From: a virus
DNA length: 38,183 nucleotides
Reading direction: 5' to 3' (one strand)
IMG/VR virus record: IMGVR_UViG_3300044623_000276
Coordinates: 1-38,183 of that record
The position numbers and the translations under genes were made by a program. The notes below the pieces were generated by a model. The model was not told the DNA's origin, ran no database searches, and worked only from the letters and a program-made list of their open reading frames with translations. Position 1 is the stretch's first letter. The number at the start of each line of letters is the position of its first letter. Below are positions 23,335-30,113 of this stretch, piece by piece.

Positions 23335-23580
23335 GTGTGGGTCGCGCAACGCCACGACGGGCGTTATTGGGCGGGAGAATACAAGTGGCACGGCACAACG
23401 TTCGTGCGCGAACTACACGCCGCATACGGTTGGGGTAGTCGATCAGCTTGCGAGTGTGCGATCCGATCCACGGAATGGAATACGGCAAATTTTACGGTGG
23501 ATACGGTGCTACCGGTGCGCGTCAACTACGGCGATCTAACCGCCGATAAGCCCCCGCCACAACGCAACAAGTTCGCCTAA
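23335..23580 (+). CDS. Last gene of plus-strand block, unknown
   Basis: An 81-residue protein with Trp/Tyr-rich beta segments (WVAQRHDGRYWAGEYKWHG). The start is uncertain: GTG at 23335 is the first usable codon, with no clear Shine-Dalgarno. The same frame is open all the way back to the stop of the previous gene at 23277, so a longer form or a readthrough fusion is conceivable. Its last 45 bp overlap a short minus-strand gene running the other way. Confidence 0.55.
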   Translation: MWVAQRHDGRYWAGEYKWHGTTFVRELHAAYGWGSRSACECAIRSTEWNTANFTVDTVLPVRVNYGDLTADKPPPQRNKFA

Positions 23581-23667
23581 CTCAATGTCGGTATAGCCGG
23601 CAAGTGGCGTATCGTTGTCGGCTAAAGGGTCGGTGATGTCATCGAACAACGACGGTTGCCAACTCAT
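23536..23667 (-). CDS. Micro-protein, 43 aa, end of minus-strand operon
   Basis: It starts MSWQPSLFDDITDPLADND and ends ELVALWRGLIGG, an amphipathic helix. Its ATG overlaps the stop of the upstream minus-strand gene as ATGA, which is the main reason to call it. The 3' end runs 45 bp into the convergent plus-strand gene. Unknown function. Confidence 0.6.
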   Translation of the reverse strand: MSWQPSLFDDITDPLADNDTPLAGYTDIELGELVALWRGLIGG

Positions 23668-23972
23668 ACGGCCTGCCATACCCTGATCGGTCTAGCATGG
23701 CACTCAGGCCTGCTCGATGGCCGATACCGGTTCGTTGGTGCGATTAACCCTAAACGTTTTACGGCGACCACTACCGCGCCGATGGCGCGTGGTTCGTGCG
23801 GCGTGGCGATACTCCGGCGTTCAAGTTCGCACCAAATGTCATCGGTAGTAAAGTCAAAACTGGTTGCCGCTACATCTCGAACGATGTTTACGGCGTGTTG
23901 CCACCAGTCGGGGTCGGCGTTCACGGCGACATCTACCAAAGCTTGATCGCGTAGCTGGGTGCCGGTGTTCAT
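23664..23972 (-). CDS. Conserved actinophage-type hypothetical, winged-helix-like
   Basis: A 102-residue protein starting MNTGTQLRDQALVDV. The pattern FTTDDIWCELERR ... EPRAIGAVVVAVKRLGLI ... RYRPSSRPECHARPIRVW is familiar from small proteins of actinobacterial phages and prophages and looks like a small winged helix. The true start is 23972; a longer frame reaching 24191 runs through the neighbouring gene and is Arg-rich nonsense. ATGA overlaps tie it to both neighbours. A DNA-binding role is possible but unproven. Confidence 0.75.
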   Translation of the reverse strand: MNTGTQLRDQALVDVAVNADPDWWQHAVNIVRDVAATSFDFTTDDIWCELERRSIATPHEPRAIGAVVVAVKRLGLIAPTNRYRPSSRPECHARPIRVWQAV

Positions 23973-24205
23973 TGTTCCCACCCCAGGTTGTTTGCCCGCC
24001 ATGTTGACGGTGAATGGTTTGCTTCGACTGCTTGTTTCATTTCTGGGTCTTCGTAGAGTCTGATGATGTGGATGCAGGGGTCTGATCCGTCGAATAGTTC
24101 TTCGTCTTCGAAGATTGTTGTTGGTAGTGCGTCGTGTATTTCGCAGATTGGTGGGCCGCACCATCCTTGTTTGTATCCGTGTTGTAGCCATTCGTCGAAG
24201 GTCAT
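23969..24205 (-). CDS. Small acidic phage protein, 78 aa
   Basis: It begins MTFDEWLQHGYKQGWCGPP and contains CEIHDALPTT and a DPCIHIIRL segment. This 'FDEWLQHG ... C..HD..P' arrangement recurs in short actinophage proteins of unknown function. Three cysteines and two histidines could bind a metal. Overlaps: ATGA with the upstream gene, ATGA with the downstream one. Confidence 0.78.
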   Translation of the reverse strand: MTFDEWLQHGYKQGWCGPPICEIHDALPTTIFEDEELFDGSDPCIHIIRLYEDPEMKQAVEANHSPSTWRANNLGWEQ

Positions 24206-24339
24206 TTGGTTTTGCCTTTAATAGTCATGGTTTGTGTCTGGTGATTGTTTGCGCATGTCGGTGGTTCAGACAGTTTGATGTAAGTGGTGACGGTGTTGCC
24301 GCATGTTGGGCAGAGCCATTCGTGTTTGATCCCCTTCAT
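24202..24339 (-). CDS. Zinc-ribbon-like micro-protein, 45 aa
   Basis: It starts MKGIKHEWLCPTCGN and has a third cysteine further on (PPTCANNHQ) with nearby histidines, so a small zinc site of the C-x2-C ... C/H kind is plausible. The stop overlaps the next ATG as ATGA. Such micro-proteins may serve as nucleic-acid or protein-binding modules. Confidence 0.68.
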   Translation of the reverse strand: MKGIKHEWLCPTCGNTVTTYIKLSEPPTCANNHQTQTMTIKGKTK

Positions 24340-24345
24340 TGCAAG

Positions 24346-24609
24346 TTAGAACGGTTCTTCGTCGGCCAGGTTCACCGGTGCTGGTGCTGGTTTTGGTGCC
24401 GGTTTTGTTTTGCTGACGTTCACGGTGCCTGCTGGTGTGAGTGACCATAGTTCTGCGTCATCAAACTTGGCGACACGTTTGCCGAGGATCACAGTCTTTG
24501 TGTCACCGGCTTTCGTTGTGACTTCGACTTCCATGTTTGGTTCGCCTGCGAACTCTTTGATGCGCACACCCCATGTGTCGTCTTTAAGTTTGTAGAATGA
24601 TGCTGACAT
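24346..24609 (-). CDS. Small basic protein, putative nucleic-acid binding
   Basis: An 87-residue protein opening MSASFYKLKDDTWGVRIKEF and continuing with beta strands (VEVTTKAGDTKTVILGKRV), then a Pro/Ala/Lys linker and the acidic tail NLADEEPF. A beta-barrel-like core followed by a linker and acidic-aromatic tip is the layout of single-strand DNA-binding proteins, but the core is short, so this is only a suggestion. A Shine-Dalgarno-like AAAGGCGG lies upstream. Confidence 0.72.
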   Translation of the reverse strand: MSASFYKLKDDTWGVRIKEFAGEPNMEVEVTTKAGDTKTVILGKRVAKFDDAELWSLTPAGTVNVSKTKPAPKPAPAPVNLADEEPF

Positions 24610-24656
24610 AAATGTTCCGCCTTTAAGATAGTTTTTTAGTGGGTTAATTATTTGGA

Positions 24657-24872
24657 TCAGAGTTCGATACCCTGGGCCATTGCTACTCTCATTCGTTCAA
24701 CCATTTGCATATAGATGGCGAGCTGTCGTTGAGATTCTGTTAACGCTGCTTCGAGTATTCGTGCTTCCGTTTTTAGATCATCGCGTTCTTCTCGTACACG
24801 ATCTAAACTGTTTTGCAAATCGTTGCATCGGGCATCCCACATCGCTAACTCTGCTGCCAATGTATCGGTCAT
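24657..24872 (-). CDS. Coiled-coil micro-protein, 71 aa
   Basis: Almost the whole protein is one predicted coiled coil (NSLDRVREERDDLKTEARILEAAL). The stop lies 47 bp before the next gene; the start overlaps the WhiB-like gene as ATGA. A small dimerisation or adaptor protein is likely. Being coupled to whiB it may modulate that regulator, which is inference. Confidence 0.7.
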   Translation of the reverse strand: MTDTLAAELAMWDARCNDLQNSLDRVREERDDLKTEARILEAALTESQRQLAIYMQMVERMRVAMAQGIEL

Positions 24873-25153
24873 AACCCCATCCTAGCCTTATATTTGCGGC
24901 TGTGTAAAGTTCTGCGACGATCCGACGATGACTTGCCACCCCAAACTCCGTACATGATTTCGTTGTCGAGCGCAAACTTTAAGCATCGTTCCCGCACCGG
25001 ACAGTTTGAGCAGAACTTTTTTGCTGCGCCGACAAGATGGCTTTCACCGATCTCAGGGAACCACGATATGCCGTCATTGGTGTGGCATTTGGCGTTCTCC
25101 ATCCAGTCGGTGTTCTTGTCCATCAGTTTGTATGAAGTAAGTATTTCTCCCAT
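24869..25153 (-). CDS. whiB: WhiB-family iron-sulfur transcription regulator
   Basis: A 94-residue protein with all WhiB hallmarks: cysteines at 23, 48, 51 and 57 (the last three in FCSNCPVRERC, spacing C-x2-C-x5-C) for a 4Fe-4S cluster, the turn GVWGG (69-73), and a basic C-terminal tail (RRRTLHSRKYKAR) for DNA contact. WhiB-like proteins bind sigma-A and act as redox-sensitive regulators, and phage copies can interfere with host whiB. Start at 25153, four bases after the upstream stop, is chosen over starts up to 25261 that would lie inside the transglycosylase gene. Confidence 0.93.
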   Translation of the reverse strand: MGEILTSYKLMDKNTDWMENAKCHTNDGISWFPEIGESHLVGAAKKFCSNCPVRERCLKFALDNEIMYGVWGGKSSSDRRRTLHSRKYKARMGL

Positions 25154-25157
25154 AGCT

Positions 25158-25673
25158 TCACTTTCCCCAGGGTGTGAACCCGTTTCCGTTGGTTTTTTGG
25201 GCGTAGTCATAGATTGCTTTGGCTGATCTAAGGTTTGTTTGCGGATCGAATAAGTCTTCACAATACTGGATTAAACCTAATGTTTGCAAGTATCCGGCAG
25301 GATAGTAGCGGGTTGGTTTGCACCATGACCTGTCGTTGATTTGGGTTAGGCCAAGATCGGTTGACCCGTCGGCGTTTAGGGTGGTGTTGTGCGCTTTTTT
25401 CAGGCATCGTGATTCGCGGTGGATGATCTGGTCTAGGGTGCGGAGTTGGTCGGGTTGCCAGCCTGCTGTCAGGGCTACATCCCACCATTGGGGGCATAGG
25501 GCTTTGGGTTTGGTGTTGGCGGCAGGGTCACGCCAGACGCGCTGTATTGCGTTCTGTGCGACGATAACCGTCGGTGCTGTGTCCACCACAGGGGGTGTTT
25601 CGGCGAGGCTTGTGACACCCCCAACTGTGAAACTTACCGTGAGTACGGCAAATAGCCGTGATAGTGCATCCAT
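25158..25673 (-). CDS. Secreted lytic transglycosylase (SLT-like)
   Basis: A 171-residue protein with an N-terminal signal-like segment (MDALSRLFAVLTVSFTVGG, cleavage possibly near SLA-ET). The lysozyme-like fold signature is present: catalytic Glu87 in IIHRESRC, then GSTDLGLTQIN (about 103-113), the usual G-x-GLxQIN-type block, and later TNLRSAKAIYDYA. It should cleave the glycan strands of peptidoglycan after export. It sits among regulatory and recombination genes rather than next to the M15 peptidase, so it may serve a separate role from the main endolysin. Good ribosome site AAAGGGAG. Confidence 0.85.
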   Translation of the reverse strand: MDALSRLFAVLTVSFTVGGVTSLAETPPVVDTAPTVIVAQNAIQRVWRDPAANTKPKALCPQWWDVALTAGWQPDQLRTLDQIIHRESRCLKKAHNTTLNADGSTDLGLTQINDRSWCKPTRYYPAGYLQTLGLIQYCEDLFDPQTNLRSAKAIYDYAQKTNGNGFTPWGK

Positions 25674-25711
25674 TTTGTTCTCCCTTTACCTTAGTTGATT
25701 CGGTTTAACCC

Positions 25712-26167
25712 TTACCGTATAAGGGCTATCAGTTCTGCGAACTCGTTGAGTGTCATCAACACTATCCCATCAGAGTTACCTTCAGGCATAGCGATCATTG
25801 CGAACGGTCTGATATCTCCCAACGCTTTCGAAGCATCCGATTGCTGTTTCGCTGACCGAAACCTTGTCTCGATAGGGCCAACTTGCGCACCGGCTTTAAC
25901 TTCAACGCGAAATAGACCGCCCCAATGTTCCTCATGCCGAGAACCTGCGTTACCTGTCGCAGATAATCCCAGCTTGCGTCGGGCATGTCGGGCTTTAGCA
26001 TCACCTTTAGTTCGATTCCTTTTCCCCCGAGCCGCAGGATCGTTACATCCACGGACCCGTCGCTTACCGTCACGAGATGGGCGACCGAGCAGCCCGAACT
26101 TCGGACATTCAGGTAGGTTGCATTTGTCTCGGTTGCCTTGACATTCACCTTTGCGTTCATCGGTCAT
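25712..26167 (-). CDS. Putative PD-(D/E)XK-type nuclease / resolvase-like
   Basis: A 151-residue protein with an N-terminal cysteine cluster (C9, C16, C21, C41) that may bind zinc, a basic middle (RGKRNRTKGDAKARHARRK), then SRHEEHWGG followed by FRVEVKAGAQVGP. The E89-x-K91 strand is the E-x-K part of a PD-(D/E)XK core. The combination is familiar from actinophage proteins tentatively called Holliday-junction resolvases or nucleases. It is coupled to the Rad52-like gene (ATGA overlap), supporting a role in recombination. The acidic partner residue is not certain. Confidence 0.6.
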   Translation of the reverse strand: MTDERKGECQGNRDKCNLPECPKFGLLGRPSRDGKRRVRGCNDPAARGKRNRTKGDAKARHARRKLGLSATGNAGSRHEEHWGGLFRVEVKAGAQVGPIETRFRSAKQQSDASKALGDIRPFAMIAMPEGNSDGIVLMTLNEFAELIALIR

Positions 26168-27030
26168 TGAGGGTCTAGGGTTTCGATAAGTTCCCAGACC
26201 TCACCCTTTGTCATCTCGTTCAAGTCATGTAAAGGATGCTTCACCGAACCGACAGCCAATTCCAGTTTGGATTCCGGTGTGTCAAAACCTTTAGCGAACA
26301 TCAATGCTTTAAGTTTGCCAACCTGTGCTGCTGTTGCCCTGGTGTTAAGGTCTTTCGGTTTAATGTTCGGTGAATGTACCGCTTCAACAGGGGTTGCGTT
26401 AAACAAGGCGACGACTGCTTCTTCGGCTTCCAAGTTTGATAACGGTATGTCTGTCGGCTTTGGTGCTGGTGCGTCTTTCATTTTCTTGAACGTGTCACGC
26501 AACTTAGCCATGTCTGTGTCTTTCAATCCGACAAGTAGTACGCCTGCTTCTTTAGCGACCAGGTTCGGATCTAGGTTCGCTTCTTTGCAAGCTGTTTTGA
26601 ATCGGTCAATGTTTTCTTGGCTGACAACACCGGCAGGTTTCGGTGCCGCAACAGGGTGTTCTTCCCATTCTGACTTGGACCAGAGTGATAGGCAGATACC
26701 GAAACGCATGGATGCGTTACGCAAGAAGTCGCCTACTAGTTCTTTGTCTAGGTCAGGTTTGTCTGAACGTACCGATCCGACACCCAACATTGTTTTGCCG
26801 AGGATAGTTAGGTGTCCCCACATGGTTGCCATGCCGTTTGTTTCGGTGATTGCTGGTCTGCCGTTCACGAACTCGACAGGGGACCAGTTCCACATTGGAT
26901 CAATGTCGATGAGGATTCGGTTGATTTCTGCGTGACCTACGAAGTCGAGCGTGATGCCGCCTCGCGGTAGTTTGCCTACGATTGACGGGTCAGGTACCCC
27001 GTATGCGCTGATGATTTCTTTTAGTTCCAT
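26164..27030 (-). CDS. Rad52-like single-strand annealing protein
   Basis: A 288-residue protein. The first ~125 residues show the Rad52/22-type phage annealing core: LDFVGHAEINRILIDIDPMWNWSPV, then GHLTILGKTMLGVGS and GDFLRNASMRFGICLSLWSK. The C-terminal half is a flexible Ala/Pro/Lys region ending in a small helical domain (TAAQVGKLKALMFAKG). It should anneal complementary single strands produced by the exonuclease encoded just upstream (2-bp gap). Together they form a Red-like recombination pair. Confidence 0.82.
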   Translation of the reverse strand: MELKEIISAYGVPDPSIVGKLPRGGITLDFVGHAEINRILIDIDPMWNWSPVEFVNGRPAITETNGMATMWGHLTILGKTMLGVGSVRSDKPDLDKELVGDFLRNASMRFGICLSLWSKSEWEEHPVAAPKPAGVVSQENIDRFKTACKEANLDPNLVAKEAGVLLVGLKDTDMAKLRDTFKKMKDAPAPKPTDIPLSNLEAEEAVVALFNATPVEAVHSPNIKPKDLNTRATAAQVGKLKALMFAKGFDTPESKLELAVGSVKHPLHDLNEMTKGEVWELIETLDPQ

Positions 27031-27032
27031 TG

Positions 27033-27992
27033 TTATTCTCCTTTGGTTGTCACACGGAATGTGCGAATGGTTGATGTTTTCTTATACTTCTCTACTAACG
27101 CAGGGTGTTCTTGTTCTAGTTTCTTTTGATCTAACGATGTGCGTGTCGAAGTTTTCCAAGTGCAAGCCAACTTGTTTCCCAACGTGGCGTACTCTGCTTC
27201 TCCCATGATCGCACAAATTTCTGCTTTCAATTTATCTTCGTGATCTTCCAGTTCTTTCATCTGTGTTTTAATCTTTTTCAGATACTCAAAATGTTCTTTA
27301 ATGTTTGCCGGTAAATCAACTGTCGTGTCTTGGCCTTGCGGATACTGGGTTGACATGTGACGGTACTCGTACTCTGCACCGTCAGGCAACATCCCTAAAT
27401 CAATCGCTGCCAAAAACTTTCGGCAAGCATCAATGTGTAACTGTTTCTCATCCGAAGAAACCTTCTGCACATGATGATGCAGGTCAAGGTCTGAGTCAAA
27501 GATTGCCCAATCAACACTAAACACGTTCGCACAGATCGCCTGCTGTACACCCTGCCAATACCAGTAGTCAGGCAGTTTGCCAGTCCAACGTTTCTTAGTG
27601 GTCTTAACCTCGATCACTTGGCGTGAGTCAGGTTCATCCATGCTCAACGCGTCGAGTGTTGCCATGAGTCGTACGCCGTCTTCTTCGTAGCAGTACAGCA
27701 CATCTGGTGTGTACAGAACTTTGTTCAGTTTGTCTGCCGCCCATTTGATGAGTGTCGGTTCAAGCCGGTTGCCTCTGTCCATAGCGGCGTTCGGTGCTTC
27801 AGGTTGCGGTGGTTGCGCAGCTAACAGTTCTGTTGCCAGGTCTGCCGCAGTTTTGAACGGGTGCGCCCCGTGAACGACAGCTGCTACTGATGCGGTGATT
27901 TGTGGTTCACCTAACCCGTTTTTCCATCGGGCTTTCAACCATTCGGTTGTGCCGTGTTCAGGTTTCGGTCTTGTGTACCAGTTCTTTTTCAT
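27033..27992 (-). CDS. YqaJ/lambda-exo-type recombination exonuclease
   Basis: A 319-residue protein. Catalytic residues of the lambda-exonuclease-like PD-(D/E)XK nucleases can be seen: E78 in GNRLEPTLIKW, D114 in LMATLDALS, E128 and K130 in QVIEVKTTKK, and Q147/Q150 in YWQGVQQAI. The C-terminal ~110 residues form a coiled coil plus a small basic domain (STIRTFRV). It degrades one strand of duplex DNA to expose single strands for the downstream annealing protein. Confidence 0.88.
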   Translation of the reverse strand: MKKNWYTRPKPEHGTTEWLKARWKNGLGEPQITASVAAVVHGAHPFKTAADLATELLAAQPPQPEAPNAAMDRGNRLEPTLIKWAADKLNKVLYTPDVLYCYEEDGVRLMATLDALSMDEPDSRQVIEVKTTKKRWTGKLPDYWYWQGVQQAICANVFSVDWAIFDSDLDLHHHVQKVSSDEKQLHIDACRKFLAAIDLGMLPDGAEYEYRHMSTQYPQGQDTTVDLPANIKEHFEYLKKIKTQMKELEDHEDKLKAEICAIMGEAEYATLGNKLACTWKTSTRTSLDQKKLEQEHPALVEKYKKTSTIRTFRVTTKGE

Positions 27993-28014
27993 AACTCCCC
28001 TTTGTTTGGTTTAC

Positions 28015-28317
28015 TTAAAGCATACGGGCAGGGTGTTGCAAAGTCAAATCAATTTTTGCTTGATCCAAAACTTTTACGTTCTGCACCATAGACACAGGGA
28101 TATGTGTGACCATCCCTATAGTTTTAAGGTTCGGTACCTCATCAGGCATATATGAACCGGTGATCGAAATGTACCCTGGCAGGCAGTCAGGCCACAGGAA
28201 ACCTACCGACACAACATGGCAGGCTTCAGGTTTGTAGGTTTCTATCTCAATCCAACCGTTATCGGAATCGTATGCGTCTATCCAATGAACTGACACAAGC
28301 GACCACGGGCAAGACAT
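28015..28317 (-). CDS. Conserved hypothetical protein, 100 aa
   Basis: It starts MSCPWSLVSVHWIDAYDSDNGWIEIETY and continues with strands such as HVVSVGFLWPDC and GYISITGS, and MVTHIPVSMVQNV. This 'W-DA---D-GW' opening recurs in small actinophage proteins. The compact beta-rich layout suggests a binding protein, function unknown. Its ATG overlaps the TAA of the upstream micro-protein. Confidence 0.75.
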   Translation of the reverse strand: MSCPWSLVSVHWIDAYDSDNGWIEIETYKPEACHVVSVGFLWPDCLPGYISITGSYMPDEVPNLKTIGMVTHIPVSMVQNVKVLDQAKIDLTLQHPARML

Positions 28318-28484
28318 TAGTTTTCCTTTGGGAGATATTCGTAACTGGCGTGAGACATGGACATGATGCGACCATCACGGCTTATCGCCACCCAAGTTGG
28401 GGCATCAGGATCGCAGAGACAAGAAGCCACTTTTGTCTCATCATGCTCGATGATTGCGTCACAATGTTGGCAGCAAAGTTTCAT
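28317..28484 (-). CDS. Zinc-ribbon-like micro-protein, 55 aa
   Basis: It begins MKLCCQHCDAIIEHDE and has CLCDPDAP further on, so two cysteine pairs (C-x2-C and C-x-C) could hold a zinc ion. The rest is short and polar. ATGA overlap with the metallophosphoesterase upstream, and TAATG with the gene downstream. It is the second cysteine-pair micro-protein of this operon, the other being at 24202. Confidence 0.7.
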   Translation of the reverse strand: MKLCCQHCDAIIEHDETKVASCLCDPDAPTWVAISRDGRIMSMSHASYEYLPKEN

Positions 28485-29467
28485 AGCCAGCACACATACT
28501 CTGAAGTGACACGACCTTTTATCGGATCAACGAAATGCAGGCGTTGGCTTGGCTTACCGACAGCAGCGATGAACGTGCGGGCATACTCGTTGTGCGACTC
28601 AGGTGAACCTGTTACGAACACACGGCCACCGTTCGCCATCGTGAGCGCGGTAGGTGTATGGAAATGCCCCATGTAACAGTCATGGAATGATTCTACGACA
28701 CCGGTAGACCATGCCGAAACCTTGCGCAGAATAGAGCCGAACGCCCCTATTTCGTCGCCGTGAACCAACAGCACATTGTAGTTGCCGATAGCAAAAATTT
28801 GGTACCAGTCATCAGACATCTGCCATTTGACGTGCTTGATGTCGGCACAGTTGTTTGACGCAATCTGGTAGGCGATGCGATCAATGTTGTCACCGGCAGG
28901 CATGTCGCCTTTGCGCCCAAGCCGACCATGATTACCGAACTCGCACACCACTTTGACTGACTCAAAGTTTGTGGCAAGGGTACGGATAGATGACTCGATG
29001 ATGCGCACGACAGCAAACATCTGTTCGTACAGGTGCGCACCGATCTCGAACTGTTGGCCTGGGAATATGCCTACGCCTTCCACCATGTCGCCACCCAACA
29101 TGACTACACATTCTTTGACAGGATGGTGGGCGCGTTGAATGTCGGTGAGTTGTATTACTTTGCGAATCATGTCAGCGATACGGGTTTCTAGTACAGAGAT
29201 GTCGTACGAGATGGTTTGTTTACCTGCCTGCCAGTCGGTCAAATGTACGAGGGCAACCTCAGGTTTGATTTTGCGTTTATCTTTCACCGGTGGGATAACT
29301 GTTGGGCGTGGTGTCGCCAACAAAGACAGACGTGCCGCTTCGAACACGGCTTCCACATAGTCTGCTGTCTTCAGTTTTGCTTTCGCTTCAGCTAACTGTG
29401 CTTTGCGTAAAGCGGTACGCAGGTCTATGATCTGCTGTTCGTAGTTCGCTTCGTCAGATATTTTCAT
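28481..29467 (-). CDS. Calcineurin-like metallophosphoesterase
   Basis: A 328-residue enzyme. Metal-site motifs of the family are in order: D78 in LTDWQAG (a D-x-H variant with Gln in place of His), G-G-D-x-V-E at 125-130, G-N-H-G-R at 178-182, H236 in LLVHGDE and G-H-F-H at 267-270. An N-terminal coiled coil (residues 8-45) precedes the core. The relation to SbcD/Mre11-type nucleases or to phage phosphatases is undecided. ATG 29467 is preferred over 29488 because GAAAG lies upstream and 29488 has no ribosome site. Confidence 0.85.
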   Translation of the reverse strand: MKISDEANYEQQIIDLRTALRKAQLAEAKAKLKTADYVEAVFEAARLSLLATPRPTVIPPVKDKRKIKPEVALVHLTDWQAGKQTISYDISVLETRIADMIRKVIQLTDIQRAHHPVKECVVMLGGDMVEGVGIFPGQQFEIGAHLYEQMFAVVRIIESSIRTLATNFESVKVVCEFGNHGRLGRKGDMPAGDNIDRIAYQIASNNCADIKHVKWQMSDDWYQIFAIGNYNVLLVHGDEIGAFGSILRKVSAWSTGVVESFHDCYMGHFHTPTALTMANGGRVFVTGSPESHNEYARTFIAAVGKPSQRLHFVDPIKGRVTSEYVCWL

Positions 29468-29681
29468 TGAACGTCTTTCGTAAAGCATTAAATGTGCTTA
29501 ACCCGATGACGTTGATGCCACGTTTAACCAACGCAGCATGAATAGCCCGACCACTAATTGACGAGTCTTTCATTGCTTTAACTAGATCCTTGAAATCTTC
29601 TTCACCTAAAGCTTTACGTAACTTGTACAGGCTGTCGTTCTCTATGTGCGCCGACTTCAACTCATCGTAGAAAGCACCCAC
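29454..29681 (-). CDS. Small HTH-like protein, 75 aa
   Basis: The C-terminal half reads as a helix-turn-helix for which the SISGRAIHAALVKRGINVIG segment is diagnostic: small terminases and phage regulators use 'SIS--AI---L--RGI-VS'. An acidic N-terminal helix (FYDELKSAHIENDSLYKL) precedes it. It overlaps the metallophosphoesterase start by 14 bp and the upstream gene by one base. It could bind DNA or act in packaging or regulation; distance from terL makes a TerS role uncertain. Confidence 0.7.
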   Translation of the reverse strand: MGAFYDELKSAHIENDSLYKLRKALGEEDFKDLVKAMKDSSISGRAIHAALVKRGINVIGLSTFNALRKTFNENI

Positions 29682-29974
29682 TATTCTGCCGCCATGTTTA
29701 AGCAGGCGAGATAGCCGAGCGCATCCACAAGACTGTCGTGATGAATGATGTCGTGTTCAAGGTTCGTGCGAAGGCGAGCCAGTTTGACTGACACCATAAA
29801 CAGGATTGCTTCAGATACTTCTAACTCGATGCCGGTGAGTGTATAAAAAATGTCTGACACTTTACGGTAGTCGTCAGCTGGATGACCGTAATCGTTTTGT
29901 CTAGCACCGTTAACAAGGGTGTGTGCTTCTAAAAGAACTTCACTTCCGGCTGTTGGCTTTGTTTTGTTTGTCAT
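29681..29974 (-). CDS. DUF6378-like protein, 97 aa
   Basis: It contains GARQNDYGHPADDYRKVSDI and later LFMVSVKLARLRTNLEHD and DSLVDALGYLACLN. This order is characteristic of a conserved phage family of unknown function (I recall it as DUF6378). An all-alpha fold with conserved His/Asp residues hints at a nucleotide pyrophosphohydrolase-like enzyme, but activity is not established. It overlaps the upstream micro-protein by 35 bp. Confidence 0.8.
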   Translation of the reverse strand: MTNKTKPTAGSEVLLEAHTLVNGARQNDYGHPADDYRKVSDIFYTLTGIELEVSEAILFMVSVKLARLRTNLEHDIIHHDSLVDALGYLACLNMAAE

Positions 29975-30113
29975 GTTTGGCCCCTTCGATAATGAGTTTG
30001 TCTAGTTTAGAAATAACATCCCACAGGTCGTCTTGTTCAGCGACCCCTGGATATACCTTACTTAGATACTTTCTTATCCGCCGTAACTCTAGTGTGGTCA
30101 ACTTTTCGCCCAT
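29940..30113 (-). CDS. Micro-protein, 57 aa
   Basis: A basic helical protein beginning MGEKLTTLELRRIRKYLSK and ending in a Lys/Asn-rich tail. A strong ribosome site AGAAGGA sits 7 bases before the ATG. It overlaps the membrane protein upstream by 56 bp and the DUF6378-like gene downstream by 35 bp, in different frames. Function unknown; the ribosome site makes it credible despite the overlaps. Confidence 0.68.
   Translation of the reverse strand: MGEKLTTLELRRIRKYLSKVYPGVAEQDDLWDVISKLDKLIIEGAKHDKQNKANSRK

Noticed and set aside
23664-24191. 175-aa minus-strand frame
   Set aside because: Its first 73 residues are Arg/Thr/Asn-rich and lie over the 78-aa gene in another frame. The real gene begins at 23972 with an ATGA junction.
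25795-26160. 121-aa minus-strand frame inside the putative nuclease gene
   Set aside because: It overlaps the nuclease-like gene, whose product has recognisable motifs and an ATGA junction with the annealase gene. The alternative frame has neither.
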